NCBI GenBank assembly: GCA_903813345.2 | Contig: CAIIXF020000006.1 | Coordinates: 27,101,936-27,165,935, forward strand | Source: Owenia fusiformis | Lineage: Eukaryota; Annelida; Polychaeta; Sabellida; Oweniidae | DNA length: 64,000 nucleotides | Reading direction: 5' to 3' | Shown: piece after piece, positions 12,512-25,000 of the stretch | How the letters are laid out: each line of letters starts with the position of its first letter | Position numbering within the stretch: position 1 is the first letter of the stretch | The notes under the pieces: model-generated | Database searches by the model: none | Told to the model about the DNA's origin: nothing | What the model saw: only the letters and a program-made list of their open reading frames with translations | Program-made: the position numbers and the translations under genes

Positions 12512-13002
12512 CTGAATAATAGTTAAATTTGATTAATTATTTAGAATTTGTTTCCAATATAATTTTATAGTTTATGCATGAATTTAAGAATTATGCTTGT
12601 TAATGATTGATTGATCTGTGGCATAAATTAGAAATAATAAATACTAAATTAAATGAATATTAAAAGTACTTAACATTGATTGATTATTGACTGTTACTAA
12701 CATTTATTTGTTATAGTGAATTGTATAATTCAGGAAGTAGTTAAGGTTCAATGGATATGCATAAATTTAGGAATAACTGATTTAATCATGAATGATTCAA
12801 ATAAGGGCGTAATAGTCAATATTTTTTTATTTGTTAGATAAGAATTGCACAGATAACATGACTGAGTTGTATTACAATCACAGTTGTTTACTGACATGCA
12901 ATAATATGAGAACTAGTATTGTTAAGTTGTATGAATGATTCAAAGGATAAAATGTTCGATTGTAATAATGGTATAATGTTAATTATTAAGGTCTTCATTT
13001 GA

Positions 13003-16000
13003 TCATGTGATTAGACTGGCATAAAATGACATGACTTTTGTTGCTGAATATATTCGATTTGGATTGAATTCCAATAATGCTAGTCCTTCTAAGGAAGTTA
13101 CTCTACTTAGTGCCACATAGGCTTGTCCAGCTTGAAATAAGGTATTACCCAGTGAAATAACTGCCTTTTGTAGACTTATCCCTTGTACTTTATGGACTGT
13201 ACAAGCCCAACATGGTGTCAATGGAAACTGAATTCTATTAACATAACGTCCTCTGTAGAGATATTCCTGCATATACCTTGTAATTGGAATAGCATCATTA
13301 TAATGTTTATTCTTTAGACTTTTTCCTATTGTAGTGTCATCGAATTTTACATATATTTCATGTACTTTATTTTCACTTGTATAAGTTATATGGGTTACAG
13401 TTCCCATTGCTCCATTTACTAGTCCTTCTCGTGTTAATAAATTTCTCAGTAACATGACACGTGTTCCTTTAGTAACCTCTAGATATCTTGGTAAGCCACC
13501 TGCTTCTTTATTACACTCTGGTATGAAAGTCATAGGTACATCATGTCCTGGTTGAAAATCATACTGAGAAAAAATGTGATCGGATTCAATTTTAATTGTA
13601 TCTGGGTTCAATAAATTCTGCTTGTCCTTATTGTAACTTTCTACTTCATCATTTGTAGGATATATTCGCAGTGCATCTTCAAATGCTGTCATATTTACAT
13701 TATGTGTCATCCTTGATAAAAGAAGTGTTGTTGATTCTTCAGACATGTAGCCTAGGCGAATTTCATTTAATATTTTAGTATATCTAGGATCTCCTGATTG
13801 ACGAACATTAGTTTTTAATACATGTGAGTTGAAGCATGACCATAATAATTCATTTTCAAAGGCATATAGTCCACGAACTGGTCTTAATTGGTAAAAGTCA
13901 CCAACTAGAATGATATTGTAACCTCCAAAAGGCTCCTGTTTGTTTGAAATGGCAGTGAGCCTCTCATGTATGAAACCAAGCGACTTGCAGCTAACCATAC
14001 TGATTTCATCTATAATAATAGTATGAATATGCTTGAATCGCATTTGTGTATCTTTTAGTACCGTTGGTGTGAGTGGGTACATGACTGGTTCATAAGTACG
14101 TTGGATTGGCAATTTAAAAACACTGTGTAAAGTATAACCTTTTACATTTCTAGCTGCTATGCCAGTGGGTGCAGTAACTATAACGGGATCTGTATTGTAT
14201 ATATTGTAAGTGCATAATCTAAGCCACTGAACAATTAACCTTAATAAGTATGATTTTCCTACTCCAGCTCCTCCTGTTATGAATAATCTGAGAGGCTGTT
14301 TTGTGGAACATGTACTCTGGTAATGGTGTTTAACATTTTGAAACAATTTTTTTTGATCTTCAGTCAATTTAGCTATATTGTTTAATATTTCCTCGTAGGT
14401 AATGTTTGATACTGTCAAATGATGTAGTTCAGCATCCACAGCTGCAAAGTCAGTGGTGTTGACATTTGAAACAGTTTGATTTGATTGTTGCAGATTTGGT
14501 TTATTATGTATAAGTGAAGTGTTTATGGCTGTATAATTGTCATTTAGTAAATCATTAGTTTCAAATGTCAAATTGTTAGTGTTAGGACACACATTATCAG
14601 ATAACTGTTCATGAGTTAAGCGAACTCGCAGTATTGCAGATTCCAACTCTGCAGCAAATTGTGTATTTTGAATAGATAGTGTCTTGAAAGATGTCTGATG
14701 AGCCTGAAATGCATGTGGAATGGTTGGAAAGTCTTTGAATAATGCTGTTTCATTCCGATGGGGACAATGTAACAAAATACAAGAGTAATAATAATCATCT
14801 GAATTTAATGCACTGTTAGTTGTTCTTATGACAACATGGTGGCGTCTTCTTCTGATAAACTTTCCTTGATGAGGGAGAAGCAGTTGAAATGTTGGTTGGT
14901 GTCTATTATTTGCATATTTTTTTTTTGGTGGTGGGCATATGATGTACCAAGAAGCAAACTCATGAAATGACATATTTTCTAATTCACTAGGACGTGAATG
15001 ATAATAATCTAAAATATTAGGCTCATACAATTCTGTACTATCGCTAGGTAATTCATCAATCATTTTTTTGGGTTTTAGCATTTTAACTCGTTTGCTCGGC
15101 ATCATAGTATTTACATATAATACTGATCTTGAATTGTACACTAAAGGAAACCCACATATTCTGTAAATTGCTTCTTGAGCACTGAGTCTTCTGTGTTTTA
15201 GTATTGTACAGCCTAATTTAATAAGTTGTTGTCTACGTGGTTTTTCTCTGTAGGAATCATTAGAAAATAAAGTACTAAGAATACTCTTTAGTTCATCAGG
15301 TTCTACCTTACATAAATAAGAACAGACATAATAGGCAGCACCATTTGCATTACCAATAACTTGTATATCTATATTTGCACGCCAATGTTTAAGGAGAAAA
15401 GCATTATAAGGATTTATGTTCTCCTCACCTGCTTTTCTCTTTGTAAGGTAGAATTTACCTTTGTTTGTGTGAATCATTTCTGCATTTCTAATCAAAACAG
15501 TTTGAGGAGTTAATTTTTGGGGAAAACTAAATCTACATCTACCACGACGTTGACATGTAAATGTATGTTTATGTGTCTGAAACGTTTTAACTAAACTATG
15601 CAGTTCAGTATTTGGCTCAGGAAGAGTTGTTTGAATATGCTTATCAATAAATTTAGTGACAATTTCACTTGTATTTGTTTCAAAATTTGGGCAATCTGCT
15701 AGCCATAAAAACAAATGCATGTGAGGACTTCCACGATTTTGGAACTCAATTCTTCCAAAATGATCTAAAATATTACCAAATGGACAATGAGGACCTTTAA
15801 GAAGGTTGAGTAATGATTCCCATCTATTCTTGAAAGCCATTGCAGCCATGAATGGATTGTCCTTAACATGTGTAGATCCGTTAATCTTCAAATATTGTTT
15901 CAACTCTGGCCAATTATCATTTGCAGATAATGTTATGAATAATGTTGGGGGTCCCAGACTTTTAAGTGATGCTAGTAAATTTGATAAAGTATTTTTCCAA

Positions 16001-18507
16001 TATGCAACTGTTCCTCTGATTTGTTTCATGAACATATATGAATTTTGTTTTGATACTTCTGAGTTCAAACGGATGTCACCAGCAGTAATAGACTCATAAT
16101 AAGTTGATGTATTTGATGACAATGTAGGTTTTTTGAGACGCATGTAAGTTGTGACACTTGACAGTAAACGTGTCCATTCATAGTTATTTACACTCTGTAT
16201 AATATATGGTATATTTGTACGCCAGCGTGAATCTTTATGATAAAACCTGTAATGATAATATTGCAAAAGTTTCACATTAAGATCTTTGTATCTATCAAAG
16301 CCACCATATCCAAGTGGAAACAACCATGGAAATGCTTTTTCTTCACCATACGGGATGTCCATAATAGTGACTGGTTTTACGCTGACCAAGGGTAAAAACA
16401 ATCCTTCAGTGTTGGTGGAGTTAGTTGTATAGTTCATAAGCACTGAACCACTTTCTTCGTATTCATCTAATGAAATGTTGCTTGACATGATTTGTCTCGT
16501 GTTGTTAATAAAAGAGGTGTTATATTCAGCATAAAGATGGTTATGTTTCACTAACCACTTAAAGGCTGACATAACATATTCATATCTAGCTGGTATAATC
16601 TTTTCAGTGTCATTACATTGTTGAAGAGTCACTGGAATTATTCCAAGATCATGTGGTGTTTTGACAATTTTGTTGATGTTATCTTGGATTTTATCATTTG
16701 GAAAATGAATGGCCAAACCATGCTGTGCTAACTGATTACCGGGCAATACAATCAAAGTCACAAACATTTCAACCAGGGCTATCAACCTTTTTTCAATGAT
16801 CTTAAGAGAACTTAGTTCTTTTGGAACAGCAGATACTAAAGATTCATCATTGTAAAAAACTGGTAATTTTCCTTTCTCCAAAGAATCATGACACATTTTA
16901 CAATATGTGAACAAACTTTCAGTAGGTTTCACATCAAATGTATCAGTTATATTGTACTCACTATGAAGAATTGTCTTTTGAAACAGTAGTCTCTTACATG
17001 AATGACATGAAACATTTGGTATAGATGTAACAGAATTCACATATGACTGTATACAATCTGAATCATGATATCTGAAAGAGGATACTTTTGTCAATTCATG
17101 ATGATCTGCAACATTCTCTATGTTGGATGATGCAATGGAGTCATTTATATGTGCTGTTGTCTTTCTTTGTGTATTGATGACTGTCAAATGTGTCTGTGTT
17201 TTCCTTATTGAAGCATTTTTTGTTGTATTATCGGTCATATTTTCCTGATTGTCTGCAGTTGATGGCAATGGCTTTGTGAATATCAAGTTAGTAGACTTGA
17301 TATTGCTTTTGTTTTGATGTTTACTGAGTTTAGTATATGTATGGTTCTCATGAAGTACTGGTTTCCTTTTGACTGGTTTCCTTTTAACAGGTTTATTGTT
17401 GCTACTTTGTTTTGGTTGGGTGGCCAGTGTATGTGTGGATGTAGGTGACATACTGTTAATCTGACGTGAATATGTATGTTTCTCATGTGGTGTACTAGCT
17501 TTGGTTTTAGCAATTTTTTGTATTTTCCTGGTATCAGTTCCATTTTTGTTCATTACTAAGCCTTGTTCTTTTTTACCAGTTTGTTTCGAGTGACTTGTTG
17601 GCATGTGTGTGGATGTTTGTGAAGGATGGCTGATCGAACTTGAATATGTGTGGCTCTCGTGATGTACTCCATTAGGTACCTTTTTTGGTTCATCATATTT
17701 AAATACCTCACTTGAACAGTTGTTAGTATAGCTGCGTGGATGACTGTTGCTAATACTGTTTAGTAGTGAACTTCGTGCTTTACTGCCATTTTTTTTTTGG
17801 TGAGTGATCAGTGTAGATGTGGATGCTTGTGACATATTGCTGATCTGACTTCCTGATGAATCATGCACAGAAACAGGTGACAAATTATACGCTTGATTCC
17901 CATACAAATACAAAAGATGGCGTACTACATCAACAACATCATCAAATAGCATTACTACTGCTGTACCATTTTCATCCTGAAATCCTTGGCTATCTCTGGA
18001 ATGAGAATCTACCACATAAAGCTGGTTACCATGAGCAATAATAGCTATGCAAGAGCCACCTATAGTCAAAATAGCCGCTCTTGATAATTCCATACTTTGA
18101 TGAAGACTTTCAACTAAGGGCATTGAATTTGTTTGAATGTCAGTTTCTGTTTGTGTCAAAATCCCAAAAAATGTGTCAGTTAACAATTGAATATTGATAC
18201 TTTCTATGTGTCCATGAAGACTAGGCATTTGTAGAGAAGAAAAATGAGTGGGAATATCACTATGCTGCAAGTATACAGATTGGTTGTTGAACTGAGACTG
18301 CACTATATGTGCATATTCAATAGTACCAAGATGCATGATGTGATCCAAATCGGAAGAAGACCATGATGAAATGGGTAAGTGATGACTAACTAGGATAGCC
18401 AACACCGCAATCATAACACACTGAGAGCCTGCATATGGACCAAAACGGTAAAAATCTCCCTGGTGGGTTGAACCTCGTACTCTTACCTTACGGCCTGCTC
18501 CATCCAT
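13003..18507 (-). CDS. Helitron Rep-helicase with N-terminal papain-like cysteine protease
   Basis: One uninterrupted frame of 1,834 residues from ATG at 18505-18507; the frame is open to 18624 but only a GTG starts there. In order: a cysteine-protease-like domain with GSQC (Cys30) and VVDSHSRDSQG (Asp167, His169), the layout of OTU/C76-type deubiquitinases. Then a Ser/Thr-rich linker (about 215-480) with three or four imperfect repeats around HExHTYS and a basic KPVKRKPVKRKP run. Next a four-cysteine region (C501, C504, C536, C539) like the DUF6570 found in Helitron proteins. The Helitron-like N domain and HUH nuclease follow, with HMH at 929-931 and the two-tyrosine motif YVCSY at 1060-1064. 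Last is a PIF1-like SF1 helicase with Walker A GGAGVGKS (1411-1418), Walker B IIIDEISMV, VGDFYQLRPV, and a C-terminal VHKVQGISLQ...YVALSRV block. All catalytic residues looked for are present. Expected role: nick, unwind and rolling-circle transfer of the element; the protease role is unknown. Confidence 0.93.
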   Translation of the reverse strand: MDGAGRKVRVRGSTHQGDFYRFGPYAGSQCVMIAVLAILVSHHLPISSWSSSDLDHIMHLGTIEYAHIVQSQFNNQSVYLQHSDIPTHFSSLQMPSLHGHIESINIQLLTDTFFGILTQTETDIQTNSMPLVESLHQSMELSRAAILTIGGSCIAIIAHGNQLYVVDSHSRDSQGFQDENGTAVVMLFDDVVDVVRHLLYLYGNQAYNLSPVSVHDSSGSQISNMSQASTSTLITHQKKNGSKARSSLLNSISNSHPRSYTNNCSSEVFKYDEPKKVPNGVHHESHTYSSSISHPSQTSTHMPTSHSKQTGKKEQGLVMNKNGTDTRKIQKIAKTKASTPHEKHTYSRQINSMSPTSTHTLATQPKQSSNNKPVKRKPVKRKPVLHENHTYTKLSKHQNKSNIKSTNLIFTKPLPSTADNQENMTDNTTKNASIRKTQTHLTVINTQRKTTAHINDSIASSNIENVADHHELTKVSSFRYHDSDCIQSYVNSVTSIPNVSCHSCKRLLFQKTILHSEYNITDTFDVKPTESLFTYCKMCHDSLEKGKLPVFYNDESLVSAVPKELSSLKIIEKRLIALVEMFVTLIVLPGNQLAQHGLAIHFPNDKIQDNINKIVKTPHDLGIIPVTLQQCNDTEKIIPARYEYVMSAFKWLVKHNHLYAEYNTSFINNTRQIMSSNISLDEYEESGSVLMNYTTNSTNTEGLFLPLVSVKPVTIMDIPYGEEKAFPWLFPLGYGGFDRYKDLNVKLLQYYHYRFYHKDSRWRTNIPYIIQSVNNYEWTRLLSSVTTYMRLKKPTLSSNTSTYYESITAGDIRLNSEVSKQNSYMFMKQIRGTVAYWKNTLSNLLASLKSLGPPTLFITLSANDNWPELKQYLKINGSTHVKDNPFMAAMAFKNRWESLLNLLKGPHCPFGNILDHFGRIEFQNRGSPHMHLFLWLADCPNFETNTSEIVTKFIDKHIQTTLPEPNTELHSLVKTFQTHKHTFTCQRRGRCRFSFPQKLTPQTVLIRNAEMIHTNKGKFYLTKRKAGEENINPYNAFLLKHWRANIDIQVIGNANGAAYYVCSYLCKVEPDELKSILSTLFSNDSYREKPRRQQLIKLGCTILKHRRLSAQEAIYRICGFPLVYNSRSVLYVNTMMPSKRVKMLKPKKMIDELPSDSTELYEPNILDYYHSRPSELENMSFHEFASWYIICPPPKKKYANNRHQPTFQLLLPHQGKFIRRRRHHVVIRTTNSALNSDDYYYSCILLHCPHRNETALFKDFPTIPHAFQAHQTSFKTLSIQNTQFAAELESAILRVRLTHEQLSDNVCPNTNNLTFETNDLLNDNYTAINTSLIHNKPNLQQSNQTVSNVNTTDFAAVDAELHHLTVSNITYEEILNNIAKLTEDQKKLFQNVKHHYQSTCSTKQPLRLFITGGAGVGKSYLLRLIVQWLRLCTYNIYNTDPVIVTAPTGIAARNVKGYTLHSVFKLPIQRTYEPVMYPLTPTVLKDTQMRFKHIHTIIIDEISMVSCKSLGFIHERLTAISNKQEPFGGYNIILVGDFYQLRPVRGLYAFENELLWSCFNSHVLKTNVRQSGDPRYTKILNEIRLGYMSEESTTLLLSRMTHNVNMTAFEDALRIYPTNDEVESYNKDKQNLLNPDTIKIESDHIFSQYDFQPGHDVPMTFIPECNKEAGGLPRYLEVTKGTRVMLLRNLLTREGLVNGAMGTVTHITYTSENKVHEIYVKFDDTTIGKSLKNKHYNDAIPITRYMQEYLYRGRYVNRIQFPLTPCWACTVHKVQGISLQKAVISLGNTLFQAGQAYVALSRVTSLEGLALLEFNPNRIYSATKVMSFYASLIT

Positions 18508-21500
18508 GTTGTTTTTGTTCACTAATCCAGCAGTTCGATCCGTTCGAATATTAGTAGATCTATTCAATATGGCGACCTGGTATAAATTAACTGCCAATGT
18601 AAGTGTCCGATGAAAATAGTTCACTTACTAATTGCCAAGTCGTAATAATATTATTCTGTAATTGAAGATGTGAATCATGAAATATGTTTTAACAATAATT
18701 AGCCAAGTTGGTAATAAATATTTCGACGTGCTAAGTTGCCAATGATTGTCGCATCTATTAATGCCTGTGCACAAGCCAGTAATATCACTCCGCGTCTGGA
18801 TTTCAGGCTTACTATCGCAGTAAAACCTGTATCAGAGAACAATTTCTGTGTAAACAGAAATGTAAAGACAGGCATGTGTAGACGGGTGTTCCTGACACAG
18901 ACTGAAAAATTGAAATTTTATGCATATTTTGAAAGATGTTCTATAACTTGTAAAGCAGGTGTTCCTTACAGAAGAGTGTTTTCTAAGTCAAGTTTCACTG
19001 TATAAGTAAATTGCTGAACTTACTTTTAACGCGGTTGTAATTTACCGAACGGCAAAAGTAGAAAAAGTCCTAACATTTTGAACTGATTAAGATCTTTAAA
19101 TTGTGAAGGTCTGAGTACCTGGACCTCTTAGAAAACATCCAAACATATCAAAAAGTGAAGATGGGTTAATTTTGTTCTCGTTCCCCGAAGATATTAATAA
19201 AATAGTTAAATGTTCGGAGTTTTTTTAATGCTGTAAATTGTTCACAATTCTAAATCAAGAAGTCGCTCGCATTTCTGTCGTATTAAGTAAATCATGTTGC
19301 CGAAAATCAGTGCGCAGAATTCATGGTGTTGTTGTAAAATGTGCGTATGGTCGTTTGAAACCCTCTCTAACGCAATTTTATTATAAACTAACACCTTGGG
19401 GTTAAACTTTTGCTCGAGGAATTAACTCATTTTCATCAACAAATATTTACTCATCAGGTTTTCTACTAGTAAACTAACGTTTAAACCTCAGTCCATTGTC
19501 GTTATCACTTACTACTATATCCAAGTGAGATATGGCTCTTGCCTCAGCACGAGCCAATAAGACATGTCTATATAAATGAGTAAAGTAGCAACAGCGTTCA
19601 GTGGCGGGTGAATCAGGGTATCGCTCCTAAACAGGTGGGCGTCAAGAGTTTGTATTTTGGGTTCTAAAAACGTTCAAAGAATGGTTCGGTTTTAGAATTG
19701 TTTTTTTGTTGGTACAGCGAGCATGGCTATGCTTTTCATTAAAATCCACTTGATCTTGAAACACGATGCCAATACTTGTGAAGGTAATATAATCAGTGAA
19801 ACAATATGCCATGCCATGTCTATTTCTTAAAGTTGGACAGTTGATGTTAAGGTTATTTTGGCCACTATTTTAGGATCATATTAATGGACATCCCTTTGTT
19901 TCAATTGTATATTTTAATTTCAAGTATGATGAAACTACTTTTTTAAACCGCAGATTTAAATAGTTTTGAACTAATTAAATGTAGATGTATAAGTTATTTT
20001 AGAAGTAACGTCAAACGAATGCAATATTGTCGGGGAAATATTGGCACGCTTTTGGAAAGATTCCTTCCAACATTTTTACTCTCTCGAGCTCCGTGCTTTC
20101 ACTTTAAATATATTAAGAACTTGTATTAATTCCTTGACAGAGATGATGCTTTCACATCCTATCGCGATCGCAACTTTGCTCTGTGTTGTTGTCACACACT
20201 GCCAAGTTTAGCGATGTCTCTAACCTCCGTTGACTTGTATGTGTCCCCAGCCACTTCAAACTGTTGACTCCCTCGAAATCCAGCATACAAATATTGTTTT
20301 ACATGGCCGATCTAGACTTGACATACATAGCCTGGACAATGTTTTTGTAGGTCTATTCAAATTAACAATAAAATTTTGTAAACGTGATCCCGTGTTATAT
20401 ACACAAAATATTAGCCTAACCTTATGGATAATATGCCTTACGCAAATAATCGTCTTTCACAACATCTTGGCAAGGTTTGCAATTCACACTATATTAATTT
20501 GATTTAACGTACATGTACATTTAACTAAATTCAAAGGAAAGTAACATAGGATATACATATATTTTAAAAATTTGAGGAAATTTATCAGAATCGGACTGAT
20601 GTCCTAATAAGGTAAGGCCTCAATAATACTTACTGTATTAACATACTTTTTTTAAAATCGAACATGTTGAAATTGTGATTGTGTGTATGAACTGTAAATG
20701 CTACCTCTGGTTTGTTTAAGCATAAACAAGTTGTTCCATTTTGTCAGATTGGCTGATGCAACTTATCCCCAACTTTACCATAAGGTAGTGAGTTCGAGAC
20801 GCACACGAGCTCCTTGCTTTTATTAATTTACATAATTTTACGTTTAATTTATCTCGTCACGCACATGTACATGACGCATCTTAAACGTGACACCATGGTT
20901 ACGCTCAGTTTCGTTGGACTAGCCAACGTTACCGTTGGATTATGGAGCGTGTCAGGTTGTGCCTATAAAGAGCGCACGGATCATTATGAGATGTCACATT
21001 CTGTCAATGTGATGGTTTATAAGTAGTCTTTCTAAAAGTAGAATTGAAGATAGCGACAACTGCCCGCGAACGGAGTATCTTTTGCAGAACTCCTAGTTTT
21101 AGATACGGGTCGGTAAATACAATTTCAAAAGTCATAAACAATATTTTTAATAACAATTTCCAACTTAATGCTTTAAAGTTGTACCAATAATTAGTTCACT
21201 CTTCTTTCTGGTTTTAAAAACTGCTGGTACTTGTTTGCATGATGCAACCCATTAATAATCAGATTAAATCCATAAGATACAGTCCACGTGCAAATTCAAC
21301 AATGTCGATGTTTGAAGATCACGGATTTGGCCATAGTCCATGTACCATGTACGTCAATGACACAGCACAGCAGGATTCCGTCTAAATTTATGACACCTAC
21401 GTCAATGAACAGTTTTTCACCTTGATGGAAATAGTTTGATTTTGAAATAATCAATAACCATGACCTTGTCACAAGGTCACGTTTCTTGCTAAAATCATGA

Positions 21501-21550
21501 TTGATATCAAAGACGAGAAAGAGACTACGAGAAAGTAATGCAGGTGAAGT
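18508..21550. other. No gene recognised; upstream flank of the transposon
   Basis: Presumed promoter and 5' end of the Helitron-type element plus host sequence. The frame at 18736-19005 and others here have no family resemblance. No terminal structure of the element was pinned down. Confidence 0.4.
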
Positions 21551-21558
21551 TCCCTAGA

Positions 21559-22063
21559 CACACTGGAATAGCCTGAGAACGGTAAAGTCAGATACCGTTG
21601 TCACAAATGGCGGACATAATCGTCGATTCAATTAGATTTTATGTATATTTAACAGAGCACCTAGACCAATTTCCTTTGGAACAACAATCAATCAAAGTGT
21701 CTTAATACTCGTTGTACAGTTAATAATGTTCTACCATCGAAATAAAGTCTTTAATTCAACCGATCAAAATAAGAAACGGGACAACGGACACTGTAATTAT
21801 ACCATATGCCGTTGTCTTTCTAAATTACTCAAATTCAGATTCCGTTGTCATTGACGATATCGATCGAAGACGGTAAATTCACGACCCAATTTGATCGAAA
21901 TTGGGATTTCATATGAATCACAAGAGCTTAATACATGCACAGAATTAATGACGATAAATCCCATGAAATGAGGACCAAGTAATTAAACAGTTGAAGCGAC
22001 GGTTATGTCCGCCATTTCTGACAGCGGTATCTGACTTTACCGTTGTCAGGCTATTCCGGTGTG
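21559..22063. mobile_element. ~505 bp MITE with ~70 bp inverted ends (copy 1)
   Basis: The left end CACACTGGAATAGCCTGA continues through an ACGGTAAAGTCAGATACCGT palindrome to ACAAATGGCGGACATAA. The right end is the near-perfect complement (TTATGTCCGCCATTT ... GGCTATTCCGGTGTG). The tetramer CTAG lies on both sides (21554-21557 with one extra A, and 22064-22067). No coding. A truncated relative lies at 52283-52639. Confidence 0.85.
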
Positions 22064-25000
22064 CTAGTATAGATAGATATTTGGTATGACGGATTGGGAC
22101 GGGGGTCAATCTCCTCGTTACTACTTTGGTCTTTCTCCGTCCCTGTGATTGATTATATCACCAGATCAGCTTCGGCCAACATTCCACGGTTGTTTCATAT
22201 TTTGCCATTGTTCCTTATTGTCACATATCTTCGAATTTATTTATTGATTACACGATAGACTTGACATGGACGTTTACCAAATATTAACGGTAATACGATT
22301 AAATTGCTACGTACTTTGTGCTGAAATATTAAATTTCAAAGAATTGTAATTAAGTGTATAAAACTACAATCGGAAAGCGTATATTCGTATTTCAAGCCCG
22401 ATCACGATTTACTCAAAGTGTCACGTGAATAAGTCGACCGTGTCCTGTCATTTTAAATCTGCTAAGAAGTGGACACTTGTGATGGATTAATAAGCCGATT
22501 AAATGGGATGTCAGTTGAATATATTATATATCAGGCTCATCATTGGTGATTTTTTTCATTTCTCATTTATTCCATATATGATATATAAAAATACAATGCA
22601 ATATTATTGCCTACGTTTTTCAACATAGTCGACAATATGCAAAACATCAAACTTGAAATAATGAAAATACAATAGATAAGGTCCATAATATAGATGGTGA
22701 GAAATGTCAGAGACCTTCAGGGGTTGTTGAATCTAAAATATCAAGAGCTAAACAGATGTAATGATGTTATTGGTGATTCAAATGATTTGGGGGATTAGGA
22801 TAAGATATGTAGCCTCTTGAAAGCTTTTACATTATTCAATACTGAGATACATATATAAATATAAAAACTATTGCAATGGTTAAAACACGTTTACGTAATA
22901 TTAGTCAAATGCGTAAAAACCGCATTAACGATACTCAGGCCAATGAACTGTCCTCGTCTGAATTTCGTTACATCTTTATTCTTGACATTATATATCGAAC
23001 ACAGAAGACATTCAAATAAAGATCAAAGGAAAACCAACAGATTTACTGCCCCTCTAGCCCCAAATATGATTACTGCATTCAATTACAATGCCTTAGCCTA
23101 GATCATGGATACAAAAACGCGATCGGTTTTCACTTGACAATGCTTATGTTTCGCTCTAAACTGACCAAAAACCAAAAATTGATACGAAATGTCGCCATGA
23201 AGTACTTTTCCGGAGGATGTTCTAAGTGTTTTGGGAACAATTATGCATTGCTGCGGTAGGAACATAGTCCAAGAATAGAAACATTTAATCCTTAATACAT
23301 TATAAACAGACGTCAGACGAGATAATATTTTCATCAATTACGGCATGAAGAGAGTTTCTTCGCACATTTGTTATTTTTAAACATTCATCCATGTAAAATA
23401 GAAACGGAGCTCCATTATAATCCTTATTATGGGAATGGGAATTTTTTTAGGATGACCGAAGCAGAAAAATCATGTTTTTAGTATGATTTGGTCCAGTGCT
23501 TTTCGTTTTTTTGTTTGTTCCCCCTATTATTTACATGACCAGACTCACCATTGTAACATGAAGAGAAATAGATACTGGAATGATAGGAATTTCAGATTTC
23601 ACATTGAAAATGTGAGAGAAAACAGAGAAAAATAATTATTTGGCAAAGGTCCCTTGACATTTCTTGAAATTTCGCATTACTAAAAATCCGCAAAGACGTG
23701 CACATATAAGCTTTGAGCTCAAATTGAAGAACGTTTCTGAGAACCTCACTTTTCCTTCGTTTGGCTGTCATCCGACAATTTCAAAAACGCCAAGTCATTG
23801 ATTTTACATCTGTTATTTTGGATCAGCAGTTTTTTACGTACTACTCCTCGAAAATGGCTTCAGTTGACATTATTTAAGTCCTCATCGGACACTGTTTTTA
23901 ACGTAAGCCTTTGTTGTTCTCTACAACAGATCCTAATATTAATATCTAATATAAAAATGGCTCATCATGTTATGTAGAGTGAAAATTTCATTCTTGCACG
24001 ATTCTCAATTTTACTTGAAGTTCCGCTTGGACCTTGAAATACTAGTTTTGACCAATTTTCTATAAATCATCAAAATTCACATATTATTTCTTATACAAAT
24101 GCGGGTATACGTACGTCATAGTCTTGGATAACTATAATAGGATACCACGCCATTCACATGAACATAATCCGTATTTCAATATACCGATTTACGAGAAATG
24201 AAAGAAACTAGCGCATTCGGTTGACCCCCTCCCGCCTCTCACAATAAGTAATTAGAATTGAATGCGTCATAAATTATAACCCCAAAATTGTTATTACATT
24301 TTATCCCCTCCCTCAACGTGAGCTCATGTTTCATGAATCTATTTACCGATTTATTTATTATAGTTACGCAAAAAACTAGCGATCAATATTATAAACCGTA
24401 ATACTCTTACATAGTATGCTTCGCAGATCCCTAGGATTTTACAGAACCAGTTGGAATATGATTTTTGTTTAAGTGTTCCTTCAAGCGCGTTTATTTAAGA
24501 ACATTTTGACCTTTTAAGGTCACTTTGTGTTTTTACACAAATCATGAACTCATCGGAATTTTTAAGTCTGCAGGCAGGCCTATCTTAAGTCACCTATCTA
24601 AAGTCACCTCAAAAATGTTAAGATAAAATCAATTGTTTTAACGGGATGATATCACAATATTAGACATATTTAGCTTTCCCATAGCGGGCATATTTAGATA
24701 ATCTTTTAAAATATTTCATATTATAGTGACTCATAGCTATAAAGTGGTGGAGTTACATGTGAACATTCCACTTTAACAATACAAACATTTTCATTCTGCC
24801 TCAGTATAAACATTTACAATGAATAAAAAGATCATGACTCATAAACTTAAGCTTATAAAATGCTATTCATATATATTTTGATCATAGTAGCTCACGTTTA
24901 AAACTATAATTAGATAAATACATATTTTAATATGCTCCGCCTTTAATATGCATATATGATTGATGACGTCATCTCAGGAATCCAACTAAACAGAAATGAA

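Larger units (their letters stand above)
10369..18507 (-). mobile_element. Helitron-type (Helentron-like) rolling-circle transposon, coding span
   Basis: The span holds a Rep-helicase with an N-terminal cysteine protease and an RPA-like gene, the gene set of autonomous animal Helentron-type elements. True ends were not located: neither a 5' TC start nor a 3' hairpin with CTRR could be assigned with confidence. The 1,800-codon reading frame is intact, which suggests a young or recently selected copy. Confidence 0.75.

Noticed and set aside
18465-18497. AAG|GTAAGAGT donor and CACCAG acceptor within the protease start
   Set aside because: They would define an intron of about 30 bases, too short for an animal intron, and the frame is open across it and encodes the conserved region.
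18508-18624. N-terminal extension of the Rep-helicase from a GTG at 18624
   Set aside because: GTG is not a normal eukaryotic start; the ATG at 18505-18507 directly precedes the protease domain.
20780-20815. GAGTTCGAGACGC resembling a tRNA/SINE B box
   Set aside because: No A box at the right spacing and no cloverleaf could be drawn; treated as chance.
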